DNA of 64,000 nucleotides from Linepithema humile (taxonomy: Eukaryota; Arthropoda; Insecta; Hymenoptera; Formicidae). This document shows positions 1-10,779 of the stretch, piece by piece. The stretch is from contig NC_090130.1 in NCBI RefSeq assembly GCF_040581485.1, positions 19,161,656 through 19,225,655 on the forward strand. Reading direction: 5' to 3'. Every line of letters starts with the position of its first letter. Position 1 is the stretch's first letter. The position numbers were made by a program, and so were the translations under genes. The notes beneath the pieces are model-generated. The model did no database searches. It was not told where the DNA came from and saw nothing but the letters and a program-made list of their open reading frames with translations.

Positions 1-261
1 AGTGGCCGAACAGCGTATCTCCGTGGTTTTCTTTTATTTTTTTTTTAATTTCTTAATAATACACATGCTGCATAGGCACTTGATAACAAAAGTGCCATTC
101 CAAACATTAAAGTTTTTTGCCGCTGACGATTCATTTTAACATTCACTATAATTTGCAGCACCGGGATCTATTACAATTTGTGGTTAGGTTAGGTTAGGTT
201 TTGTTACATTTGCACATGCGTAGTCCGAATTTCTAGGGAAGCATAAACGAGTCCTTAAGAT
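1..261. other. Intergenic left edge with a short TTAGG tract
   Basis: I see no gene here. At about 182-200 there are three to four tandem copies of the pentamer TTAGG, the canonical insect telomere repeat, as an interstitial tract. The rest is AT-rich and ends at the TAA flanking the transposable element that starts at 265. Confidence 0.5.
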
Positions 262-379
262 TAAAGGCGGGAGCACAGACTTTTGCATAAAGCATAACGC
301 ATAAAGGCGGGAGCACAGACTTTTGCATAACGCATAAGGCATAACGCATAAGAAAATCAACTAATCAGAGTCTTCTATA

Positions 380-533
380 GCCGAGAGCACAAGCTTTTAC
401 ATAAAGCATAACGCATAAGCATAAGGAAATTGATTGGTCTATATATAAGCATAAGCAAATGCATAAGGAAATGGACCAATCAATTTCCTTATGCTTATGC
501 GTTATGCTTTATGCAAAAGTCTGTGCTCCGGCC
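380..533 (+). repeat. Left arm of a 154-bp inverted repeat (palindromic MITE unit)
   Basis: This unit is itself partly palindromic: it starts GCCGAGAGCACAAGC, ends CTGTGCTCCGGCC, and has GGAAATTGATTGGTC in the middle in both orientations. Its full reverse complement occurs at 616-769, identical by eye over 154 bases, with an 82-base spacer. A related copy makes the right end of the element at about 2921-3041. Confidence 0.8.
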
Positions 534-615
534 ATATTTCTATCCCCACTCCTCGTTCTGCAGATCTTGCATAATGCATAAAGCATGATGCATAAGGAGT
601 CGAAAAATCCGTAAT

Positions 616-769
616 GGCCGGAGCACAGACTTTTGCATAAAGCATAACGCATAAGCATAAGGAAATTGATTGGTCCATTTCCTTATGCATTTGCTTATGC
701 TTATATATAGACCAATCAATTTCCTTATGCTTATGCGTTATGCTTTATGTAAAAGCTTGTGCTCTCGGC
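616..769 (-). repeat. Right arm of the 154-bp inverted repeat
   Basis: Reverse complement of 380-533, without a mismatch that I can find. Together with the 82-base spacer the two arms could fold into a very stable cruciform or hairpin. Such identity implies a recent origin or ongoing gene conversion. Confidence 0.8.
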
Positions 770-1026
770 TTAAGGATGAATTTTTATGCGTTATGCAAAC
801 GGATACGCGTCTAGATTTGTCCACCATTAATTGTGTTCGCTAATTTCAACCAGTTTCTAACCTCTTCTCTTGTTGACAATACGTGGTAAGTACACTTATC
901 GATTCTACTATATATTCTTAATATAATAATATAATTATATATATATATATATATATTATATTATATAATTACTAAATTAATAATATATATAACAATCACA
1001 TTAATATATTTTATTTCGATAGGAAA

Positions 1027-2477
1027 ATGGATCATGATTCATATTTTTTTGATTCTCAATATCAAGATGAAAATTTCTGTGGAGAGAATCAATATTCTCA
1101 ATATTCTGAAAATGAAAATGTTTGTGAAATAGAGAATCAAAATGAAATCGATGGAGATGCTTTGCTCATTTCTTTGGTGCGTGATTATCCTTACATATAT
1201 AACAAGGAACTGACTGATTTCAAAGATACTTTTAAAAAACAGAATGCCTGAACAGAAATAGCAAGCATTTTGAATATGACAGGTATATAATATATTTTTA
1301 TACATTGCAATTTATTTTAACAGATTTTAAATTGCATATGTTAAACCAGTGACACAGTGTAATTTTTCATGTTAGATTGTAAACTAGTAAACTACTTGCT
1401 GAAAATACAGCCTGCAGCATTTTTAGCAAGACTAGATTGCATGCGATCTAGCATGAAAAATTAATATATTTAATATTATTTTTGTTGCTAGTGGACGAGT
1501 GTCAATCACGATGGACGCGATTAAGAGAGCGATACACAAGAGAAAAAATACAAAGACAGGAAGAAACAACTACTGGAAGTGGAGCATCAAAAAGGAAAAC
1601 TTTTGAGTTTTTTAACAACATGCAATTTTTGGATCCATTCGTTAAGAAAAGAAGGTATAGTAAAAATTAGGATGTTGAAAAATTAGAATAATCAAGATTT
1701 CTTTTTTGTATATTAGTCTTAGAACTCTTTGCATGTTACGGCAATTTTTTGACATTATTTTTTTCTTTTTTCAGAACAATGACTAATGTGCAACATGCCA
1801 AAAGCTCTCCATTGACAAAACGATGTATTTCTCTTCAAAAGTAAGATATATACATAATTCATATAAAATTAAAAGCGCTTTTATTTGCAAATCTGTAATA
1901 AAATTTTTATTTTCTAATTTTAGAAACTTTAACTTTAGTAACGAAAAAGAAAATCTCTCTTTGGCGAATGTGGCTACCTTACAACAAAATTTTTCAAAAG
2001 TTAACAATGCAGAATCATTGGAACAAAATCGATTTACAAGCTTAAGTGGCAGAAACGTTAATGTATCTCCTACAAATACAACTACTTTACTTGAACAACA
2101 ACAGTCTTTTACAGAAATAAATCAAGCAAAAATAAATCAAAGATAAATATTTTTACAAGCATTTTTATTTCTGGCATTTTTTTAATAAATTTTTTATTTG
2201 TTTCATTTAAAAAAAATTTATATTTGTGTTTAGAGACTCAACTTCACTTTCACACAAATCAAGCGACGCGGTAACATCATGCCAGTCTGATGCTTCTTCA
2301 ATATCAGTATTAAGTGCCTCTGATTATGCGCGAAAGAAAGGTTTAAGTAGGCAAATAAAATCAAAAGGAAAATCGCAGCCAGATGTCGTAAATGCAATTT
2401 CTAAAGTTACATCTTTACTAGAGAATAAATACTCTTCAATTTCTCTTCTTATTTTTATTGTCCCTTCTTTTTTTTGA
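1027..2477 (+). pseudogene. MADF-domain (Adf-1/Myb-SANT-like) transposon accessory gene, decayed
   Basis: Exons read as 1027-1282, 1492-1654, 1775-1840, 1924-2142 and 2234-2477, with matching phases at the first three junctions. Exons 1 and 2 give a MADF fold: LISLVRDYPYIYN, a helix ending near FKKQNA, TEIASILNMT, then VDECQSRWTRLRERY and the closing FLDPFVKKRR. MADF proteins bind DNA, and PIF/Harbinger transposons carry one to guide transposase. Two lesions are visible. The conserved Trp after KKQNA is a TGA stop (TGG expected). The donor after exon 4 reads AAAG|ATAAAT where GT is expected, so unspliced reading ends at TAA there. Exons 4 and 5 are Ser/Asn/Gln-rich with no recognised domain. 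It sits inside the 265-3041 element, so it is most likely a dead element copy. A sequencing error at the stop is the alternative. Confidence 0.6.
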
Positions 2478-3573
2478 TAGATCAGACCATTTCTAATAAA
2501 AATGATGAAAATTAAAACTATATTCAAGTATATATAAATAATCATAATAATAATATAATAATTACATATATAATAAATTATATAAAATATATCTTTGCAA
2601 ATACTTACATTCTCACTTTTATAATCACAAAAAAAGTTCTCTTGATTTTCTTTTCAATATTGTGTGTTCCTATTTATTTCCTCTGTAACATTATTTTCAA
2701 TATCAAAACTCAAAATCCTATCTCAAAATAAAAACTGAATAAAAGATATTTAAAATTTCTATGCTCTCTATGTATCGTCTTACTCACCATGTGATTTCGG
2801 TGTTCAAATAATTTTAAGGTTAGAATGTAAAGCCTTATGCACAAGCTTGTGCGTTGAAGAACGTTACGTTATGCTCTATGCATTATGCCTTATGCGTTAT
2901 GTAAAAGTCTGTGCTCGGGCCTTAAGCATAAGGAAATTGATTGGTCCGTTTCCTTATGCATTTGCTTATGCTTATATATAGACCAATCAATTTCCTTATG
3001 CTTATGCGTTATGCTTTATGTAAAAGTCTGTGCTCCGGCCTTAAGTTAAGACCGAAGCATAAACCAGCCATGAGAAATGAAAGTCAGATCCTGCGCACAA
3101 TAAACAAAATAGGAAATAGAAATAGGAATAATTATTAAATATTAGAAATAAGAAATTGGAATTATTTATTTTAAAAATAAAAAAAAATAGAAAAAATTAA
3201 TGAATGAATTAAGAAATAAGAATTGGAACTATAATATAATTAATATATTTTATTCTCTTGTTAGATGTAAAATAATTTCTCTTTTTAATATTAAATGATT
3301 ATTGCTATTTCTAATATTTTGTCTACTGTATGCAAAGCCTCAGAGTAATAAAAGTTAAAGTATTTTATAAAATTTATAGTACAACAATAATAAAACCGCC
3401 TAATCTCTTTACGCTTGTCACTCGTTATGTCTAGTGGCACCACTACACGAGTGTAACCATGTCACAGACACAGAATCTCTGTGTGAGAATCGCTACATCA
3501 ATATGGCGGAAAGCAGTCCCCCCCGCACGCTTGAATTACCATCCCCTCTCGCTTAAACTAGGACTTTAGACTC

Positions 3574-4212
3574 AGGTTGCGTTCCGTTTTGCGCATAGCA
3601 CGCATCGTTCGCATCGCTAATGCTTAGCGCATTGGCTGCTTTTCGTTTCATTATGCGCATGATACATGCTTTGAAACGGAACGATATTGAACGCATTAGA
3701 AGCGGAAAATCAAGGACGGTATTCATAGTCCTTTCTTATATTCAAAATCGTCTTAAGCACGGACTTATATTCGCTTTCTTCGTCAAACATAGATTGTGTC
3801 TGACGAAGAAAGCGAATATAAGTTCGTGCTTAAGACGATCTTGAATATAAGAACGGACTATGAATACTGGCCCAAAATGGATTCCACAATAAATTGCGCT
3901 ATCAATGTGACAATGTTTTTAATTGATGAAATGAGTGACAGTAATAGTAGTGAATCATCAATGACTCTTCCATTATGACTCTTCCTATTTTGACACTTTT
4001 TACAATATCGCTATCAATCGCCATATGCAATTACGCAATCGCATGGAACGCATAAGCTGCTGCAACTCAAACTTGAGGTAGCTGATGCGTGTATTATGCG
4101 CTGCAGATGGTGGGGATTTAGGGAATTCTAAGCGCTGTTTATGCGCGCATTGAGTGAAACGGAACGTTTTCTATGTAATTCGTGCGCATAATGTGCGAAA
4201 CGGAACGCAACC
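3574..4212. mobile_element. MITE of about 640 bp with TIRs starting GGTTGCGTTCCGTTTTGCGCAT
   Basis: The left end reads GGTTGCGTTCCGTTTTGCGC and the right end is its near-perfect inverse (GTGCGAAACGGAACGCAACC). No coding capacity is visible. A second, unrelated palindromic MITE has inserted into it at about 3716-3872. The flanking trinucleotides (TCA left, TTA right) could be a degraded 3-bp duplication, but that is weak. Confidence 0.65.
3716..3872. mobile_element. Palindromic MITE (GGTATTCATAGTCC family), copy 1
   Basis: About 157 bp, nearly self-complementary. It starts GGTATTCATAGTCC, runs through CGTCTTAAGCACGGACTTATATTCGC, turns around an ACATAGATTGTGT centre and returns to GGACTATGAATACTGG. 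It is nested inside the 3574-4212 MITE. Related copies lie at 4377-4684, and a partial one at about 4285-4326. Confidence 0.75.
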
Positions 4213-4284
4213 TTAGTCCCTCTATTCCTTAGTCCGTGCTCCCTCCTGTTTCTTTTTACTCTGAGGTTTCTTTTTACTCTGAGG

Positions 4285-4326
4285 CTTAAGACAATCTTGA
4301 ATATAAGAACGGACTATGAATACCGG
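4285..4326. repeat. Partial copy of the palindromic MITE family
   Basis: This is only one end of the unit: TTAAGACAATCTTGAATATAAG, then GGACTATGAATACCGGCC. It is probably a truncated insertion or a recombination remnant. Confidence 0.6.
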
Positions 4327-4376
4327 CCTATGCGCTGACAGAAGCTTGTGCGGTGGCCCTTAGGCCGGTATTCATA

Positions 4377-4684
4377 GGGCGGTATTCATAGTCCGTTCTT
4401 ATATTCAAGATCGTCTTAAGCACGAACTTATATTCGCTCTCTTCGTCAGACACAATCTATGTGTGACGAAGAGAGCGAATATAAGTCCGTGCTTAAGACA
4501 ATCTTAAATATAAGAACGGACTATGAATACCGGCCATAGTCCGTTCTTATATTTAAGATTGTCTTAAGCACGGACTTATATTCGCTCTCTTCGTCACACA
4601 TAGATTGTGTCTGACGAAGAGAGCGAATATAAGTTCGTGCTTAAGACGATCTTGAATATAAGAACGGACTATGAATACCGCCCT
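4377..4684. mobile_element. Two palindromic MITE copies in inverted tandem, forming a ~308-bp palindrome
   Basis: Copy 2 (about 4377-4532) and copy 3 (about 4533-4684) are exact reverse complements as far as I can read. They join at CTATGAATACCGGCCATAG. Because each copy is itself palindromic, the region can pair with itself in several registers. Confidence 0.75.
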
Positions 4685-5682
4685 TAGACGTAGAGATAGG
4701 GAACGAGCAGTCTATACTTACTACATCTATGGTTGAGAGTAACACAAAATACCGGATTTTCATGAAATTTGGCGAAACTCGTAAAATGTCGTGAAAATGC
4801 TACTTGCGAATGCAATGCGCTTGTGTGTATGTAGTACCTATGCTTGATCTATTCTATGCACTGCTGTGCGAATGAGTGTAAAGGAGTCGGGAGGTGCGGA
4901 GGAAAAGCTGGTAGCTTCTTGCGAGGAAGCCGCCTGATGGATTCACGCCGTTTGTCGTGTTTACGTCCGTTACTTATTTTTCTTCAAACGCTCACGTTGG
5001 CCTAGTTCGCGTCCGCCCCGTCCGCAAGCACCGTATTTCGCTCGTACTTCTAACCTAAGATTACCCTCGACAGTCGCCGCACGCGAAAGAAATGAATGCC
5101 ATGCTCCTTTGATAGAGGTAAAACGTCGTCGTCGGCAACCACGACACGCACGGACCGTCTCATTCGTATCATCAAGCACCTCGTCGATTGACAAAGGCTG
5201 ACGACCAGGAACGACATTTGTCCTAAGTATAGACTCCCGTTTTACGTAGTTGCTTCGTGTCACAACTTGTCATAAATTCGCATCGCCGCTCGCGCGGATA
5301 TGTAGGGTGTGGCTGTCGATTTGTTGTTGTTTGTTTGCAATATTTTAAGGTATGTGATAAATCGCGAGCGCATGTACGCGGTGCAAGCGATTCAAGGTTA
5401 GGCAAATTCTCGCGACGATAATGATAATCGTTATCTGACGGATTTTAACCTAAAGTGTTATACATTCATATTCGTTTTCCTTTTTTTTTTTCTTTGACAA
5501 CTTTATAGTGATTTTCACGTGATTTATTGCAATGCCGCAGCGACACATTACATTTCCGTCAGAGTCATTTGTTGGTCGAGATTGTGCTTTATATACGTAT
5601 ATTTATGAAAAGTGTATGAAAGATAAAAGATATCAATAAGAATTTCTATATCAATCATATTAATGACTTTTGTGTTATTTAG
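4685..5682. promoter_or_regulatory. Upstream region of ago with a GC-richer, CpG-rich stretch
   Basis: The stretch 4860-5400 is noticeably richer in CG dinucleotides than its surroundings, and the downstream coding exon starts with a splice acceptor (TTATTTAG at 5675-5682). At least one non-coding first exon and the promoter of ago are therefore likely here. I could not place the transcription start. The minus-strand ORF 4970-5263 looks like no known protein. Confidence 0.4.
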
Positions 5683-5729
5683 GTACAGTTACTGTATCCA
5701 CAAGTCTAATACTACTACTGCGCATAGTA

Positions 5730-6392
5730 ATGTCTGTCCCTCCTTCGTCCTCCAACAATATATCTGACAATAATAAACTAGGCAGTGCCAGTCCTAGTCC
5801 AATTGAGGGTATTGAAGGAGTTCCAGGACCAAGTTCCTTGGATCCTATGCATTCAGTGTTGCCACAAGATGAGGAATCTGAAGATTATGGAGGTGATGAA
5901 GACGAAGATGATGAAGAAACTAGCGAAGGAGAAAGCGAAGTAAGTTAACGTTAGCTCTTTTTATATATATTGCAAATTTTCTTTTTTAGGAGATGAAGAT
6001 GAGAAGGGAGATAAAGATAGTAGAGTAGTGATAGAACTGTATTTTTACATTTTATATTTGTTGTAAATAGTTAAATATAACTATAAATTTAATAATATCT
6101 CTGTAACTAATACTCTGCAATACTTTTAGATTAGTGACAGTGGATTATTTTGTGACACCGAATGTACAGCAGACGTTGAGAGCAACAATTGTCAATCACC
6201 TGTATCACAATCCTTAGAAGCAATCCTTTCTGAACAAACTCAGAGTCCAATATATAATTGCGTGCCATCAGATGCCCAGCCTCAAAGAAAGCGAAAGAGT
6301 GAAACGGAATGTTGTCTACCGTGTAAAAAACTTAATCCAGAAGAGAAGTCTCATACAATGTAAGCAGCTTTTTTTTGTAAAGATTATAATTA

Positions 6393-6434
<42 letters not shown>

Positions 6435-6561
6435 GTCTACGAAAAATTTATATTTAAGTTTATTTTTTATGAAATTTATTTATTAATATATATAACATCT
6501 TTTATACATATTTAAGATAAAAATAAAATTATATATATATATATAAATAAAATATATATAT

Positions 6562-6615
<54 letters not shown>

Positions 6616-8575
6616 GATATATGGATTTTAATTTTTTTGTTTTAGGACTGCGAGAAAGTTAGATGATAAAGGTAAACATGTGAGATGTGTCATTCCTACA
6701 AAGGACAATCCTCCTCCAGAAATGAGTAGTTGGCTCTTGCAATTTCAGGTGTTTATGCAAATATATATATATATAAGCGTAGTATTTTGACTGAAATAAT
6801 AGTAATAAAATTGTATTAATAAAATTAGAAAATAAATTTGTATTTGGTAAGTCAAAAAATGAATAAAAATACTGATGCTCGTTACAGAGGTGGTCAAATG
6901 CGGAAAGAATGTTGGCGATAGATGAATTAATAGAGAGATGCGAACCCACGCAAGTGCGTCACATGATGCAGGTCATAGAGCCCCAGTTTCAACGCGACTT
7001 CATATCACTATTGCCGAAAGAATTGGCATTGTCGGTGTTGGCCTTCCTGGAACCAAAGGATCTTCTGAAAGCGGCGCAGACCTGCCGGAATTGGAGATTT
7101 TTAGCTGATGACAATCTATTATGGAAGGAGAAGTGCAAGGCGGCTGGTATAGAAGATCTGAAGGATCTGCCACCACCAAAACGCAAGAACTGCCGAAGCG
7201 GTAGTTACAACTCGTCGCCGTGGAAGCAGGCCTATATGCGGCAGCATAATATTAAAATGAACTGGAGAACGAAGCCAATCCGTACACCGAAAGTGTTGAA
7301 GGGCCATGACGATCATGTGATCACATGCCTGCAATTTTCCGGCAACCGGATAGTTAGTGGTTCGGATGACAATACTCTCAAAGTATGGTCCGCCGTCACG
7401 GGCAAGGTAACAAAATATATAGAGATACAGGAATTCCGTTATCGCGAAAAGAGAAAAGATAAATGTTGTATACTGTTACGTTTTTTTTTTTTTTTTTTTT
7501 TTTCCAATGTTTCAGTGCTTACGAACATTAGTCGGGCATACCGGAGGGGTATGGTCCTCGCAGATGTCCGGCACGATTGTTATCAGTGGTAGTACAGATC
7601 GTACTTTGAAAGTGTGGAACGCGGAGACCGGCCAGTGTATTCATACCTTATACGGTCACACGTCGACGGTGAGGTGTATGCATCTGCACGGTAACAAGGT
7701 TGTCAGTGGTAGCAGGGATGCGACACTGAGAGTGTGGCAAGTGGACACGGGGGAGTGTTTGCATGTGCTCGTAGGGCATCTAGCGGCAGTCAGATGTGTG
7801 CAATATGACGGGAAATTGGTGGTCAGTGGTGCCTACGACTACTTGGTCAAAGTTTGGAATCCGGAGCGCGAGGAGTGCCTTCATACCTTACACGGACATA
7901 CCAACCGCGTTTATTCCCTCCAAGTAAGTGCATTCTATATTTTATCACTTTGTTAAATGCTGCTCTTTGGTCTCCCGCCGTTCATTAGCCTTTGTTTCAT
8001 TACTGCATTAGTTTGACGGTGTACACGTTGTTAGCGGATCGTTGGATACAAGTATAAGAGTATGGGAGGTAGAAACTGGTGCTTGTAGACACACCCTAAT
8101 GGGGCATCAGTCCCTCACCTCAGGGATGGAACTGCGCAATAATATTTTAGTGTCAGGCAATGCTGATTCTACCGTGAAAGTGTGGGACATTGTTAGCGGT
8201 CACTGCCTTCAGACTCTCTCCGGTCCGAATAAGCATCAGTCAGCGGTCACTTGCCTTCAGTTCAATAGCCATTTTGTGATTACGTCCTCCGATGATGGTA
8301 CAGTAAAGCTCTGGGATGTTAAGACTGGTTAGTATATTGCTATATAAGGTTTGTTGAGAGTTTTTTTTTTATCAGGATGCAAATCGAGAACAATTCGTGT
8401 TGTGCTTGCAGGTGATTTTATTAGGAATCTAGTTGCTCTGGAAAGCGGGGGTAGCGGCGGTGTCGTGTGGAGAATTCGAGCGAGTGATACGAAACTAGTG
8501 TGTGCAGTAGGTAGTCGTAACGGTACCGAGGAGACGAAACTGCTTGTCCTCGATTTCGACGTTGAGGTAAAATAG
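5730..8575 (+). CDS. ago: F-box/WD repeat protein 7 (archipelago)
   Basis: Substrate receptor of an SCF ubiquitin ligase that recognises phosphodegrons (in the family: cyclin E, Myc, Notch). Exons 5730-5939, 6130-6359, 6646-6748, 6888-7406, 7516-7923, 8012-8327 and 8412-8575 join in phase to 649 residues; vertebrate FBXW7 has about 700. Order: acidic, Ser-rich N-terminus (DEESEDYGGDEDEDDEE), the helical dimerisation segment (MLAIDELIERCEPTQ, about residue 189), F-box (LLPKELALSVLAFLEPKDLL, about 223-265), and eight WD40 blades from LKGHDDHVITC (about 310) to the end. The Arg residues that grip phospho-threonine are present: TVRCMHLH, SGSRDATLRVW and AAVRCVQYD. The C-terminus ends LLVLDFDVEVK. 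The start ATG at 5730 lies 47 bases inside an exon that begins with an acceptor, so a non-coding or alternative first exon lies upstream. The match along the whole length leaves little doubt. Confidence 0.96.
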
Positions 8576-10374
8576 CGCGCTCCATCCTAAGGAGCCAATC
8601 GCCCTCTTTGTACGACTTGTGTACATATTTTCAATTAAGTAGAAACTAAACTAATTTACGCTGTACAATGATTCATGTGTTACATGGTATGATTGTGATA
8701 AGACTGTGTACGCGTTGTAAAAATGGATCAAGTTTTTGCAGGATAGGAAAAGGGGGGGAAAATTGAATGAATGAAAGATGTAGCGAATGATCTCCAGGTG
8801 GATTTTAAAGTGCCCGTTAAAAAAATTATAATTATAATTATGTTATTTTGTCAGAACACACGCGCGCGCGTATTGTTGTGGTGTGTACAAACGTGAGATT
8901 TACAAGACTCATAAACTTATAAACGGGAAAAACGAGGAGCTTATCAGTATCAGGCAAAGCTGATTCACTTCTGAATTTTCACTGTTATAAAGATTCAGTG
9001 GAATCATCAACGATGCAAAAGTTAGCAATCATCCCTAACGAGATTCGTTGTAAACATAACAGATTTATTATGTGGGCATTTAGGAGCATTTGTCAACGAT
9101 GGCAGACGAAAACGAGGGAACTGAGACGTCGACGTACTGAAACACACTTCGAGGCAAAATGACATTATTTGAAGAATCTCATACTTCCTGGAGCAAACGA
9201 GAAAACTATCGACGACAATTTCGACGCGCCATTCGGACTATATAGATCTTTTTATGAGAAATTTCAAATGTCTCTTACATCGAAATGTCATATTTGTATG
9301 ATTTACTGGCCAATTGTTTTGGTCGATTTTGGTCAAGCTGATTTTCTTAAACTGTCAACTTGGATATTTCCTGATGATAGAAGCTTAGATTTTACTTGCC
9401 TATATAAACATTGATCTGGTTAAAAACAAATATTTTTATAAATGTTTACAAACTGATATTTTCATATTGCTGACATTGATTGAGGAAAATTAGATTTTCA
9501 GCAATCAAACTGCGAAACGATTCAAATCAAGAATTCGATAAATAATTTTTCTCCCTCTTTTGTTCTTTTTTATACTATTTTTTCCAGTATTACATGTTTT
9601 TACTCCATCATGGTGCAATATGCAAAAATAGCACTTATTCACGTGCAATACAGATTTACACAATAGTGAAATAATACAAGTTTGCACAGAGCAAAAGAAA
9701 AACATTTTTACTTTCGATTAAAAGCTTTAATCTTATCAATAATAAACGATTTCGCTAAAGGGAGAATATTTGTATTAGCCAGATCTTTCCATTTAGTGCG
9801 AATTGTATAAAAAGACTTAGATCACGGCATCAATTGTCAGTGACAAATTTTATATGGATTCTACTGAATCATGTCATGAATGGCATTATCGGAGAATAAT
9901 GCAATTTGTGCAAATGCATCTTTATTATTGACCTAGATTAGACTAGGTGTCATGTTTATTTGTATATTGCTCAATAGTTTATATTATAAGAATGTGTTAC
10001 CTGTTGTATCATTTTTTTATAAGAAATAGAAAAGAATGTTGCCGGATATTTTAGATTTTGTTTTTTTTTTTAAATTTATTACGATTGTACACACGTTCTC
10101 TTATGCTAAGAAACATATTTTGTACAAAATAAATGTTCGATTTCGACCTCTTTCTACATAGCCATGGATGTTGTATCTTGTTTTATACAATTAATGTAAA
10201 AAATGCATCTTACTTTAACGTTATTTCACTTGCCAGGCAAGTAGATAAACATTCGCTTGAATAAAAACAAATTGTTTAGTCTCATTACAATTAGGACATA
10301 CACATATTTAAAAATGTCTATAGACATTGTTGAATAATGCCATATTTTTTACATGAATTATACATTGATTTATG
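8576..10374. other. 3' region of ago and gap to DPH4
   Basis: AT-rich and without a convincing coding exon. It probably holds the 3' UTR of ago and, from the other side, that of DPH4, since the two genes converge. A canonical AATAAA on the + strand occurs at 10128-10133, and others are scattered. The ORF at 9169-9414 has no recognisable domain. Confidence 0.4.
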
Positions 10375-10779
10375 CTACGTTTCAATAATGATGACTAGAG
10401 TACAACTGTCACACGTTATTTCAAGTATAGTGTTCTTCTCTTGAAGATCTTTGCGCTCCACGAGGTAACGATCGCCACACCTGCAGCGGTAAAATAATGT
10501 GTCTTCAAAGGCAGGGGCTTCAAGATCACTCGGTGAGAGACGTGCGTATATGAGACTGTCTTCATTTTCTAATTCCTCTTGTTTGCAGGTTGCGTCATAC
10601 TGCTTCCTTGACTGTGGACATCCTAATATTCGCCAGGCTTCTTTCACATTATGAAACTCGTTTGCGTTCGCGGTATCATTCTTATCGGGATGAAATCGCA
10701 GCAAGCGTTGATGATATGCACGCTTGATCTCTTCGTGAGTCGAATGTTTGTTGCAACCGAGCACTTCGTAATAATTCAT
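10375..10779 (-). CDS. Dph4: DPH4 homologue (DNAJC24), J-domain and CSL zinc-finger protein
   Basis: Single-exon gene of 134 residues; human DNAJC24 has 149. The J domain fills residues 1-66: NYYEVLGC at the start, then the HPD tripeptide in LLRFHPDKND that stimulates Hsp70 ATPase, and EAWRILGCPQSRKQYD. The C-terminal part is the DPH-type (CSL) zinc finger: YRCRCGDRYLV followed by ITCDSCTLVI, giving the two Cys pairs that bind metal. The family takes part in making diphthamide on elongation factor 2, handling iron or electrons for the first step together with DPH1-DPH3. The start MNYYEVLG fits the family. It lies between convergent ago and the tail of the ENOX gene, with no sign of shared regulation. 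Confidence 0.93.
   Translation of the reverse strand: MNYYEVLGCNKHSTHEEIKRAYHQRLLRFHPDKNDTANANEFHNVKEAWRILGCPQSRKQYDATCKQEELENEDSLIYARLSPSDLEAPAFEDTLFYRCRCGDRYLVERKDLQEKNTILEITCDSCTLVIIIET

Larger units (their letters stand above)
265..3041. mobile_element. PIF/Harbinger-like DNA transposon, non-autonomous, with terminal inverted repeats
   Basis: Both ends carry the same inverted repeat. The left end reads AGGCGGGAGCACAGAC then TTTTGCATAA, and the reverse complement of the right end reads AGGCCGGAGCACAGAC then TTTTACATAA. Both ends are flanked by TAA (262-264 and 3042-3044), the trinucleotide target site (TWA) typical of PIF/Harbinger elements. The interior holds a broken MADF (Myb/SANT-like) gene, matching the accessory DNA-binding protein these transposons encode, but I find no DDE transposase ORF on either strand. 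The subterminal DNA is full of CATAAGCATAAGG motifs arranged as palindromes. An alternative is a cluster of separate short MITEs that happen to flank a MADF gene. The TAA match and terminal repeats favour one element. Confidence 0.6.

Noticed and set aside
4970..5263. 97-codon ORF on the minus strand upstream of ago
   Set aside because: It has no recognisable motif, lies in a CpG-rich promoter-like stretch, and shows no splice or start context that argues for coding.
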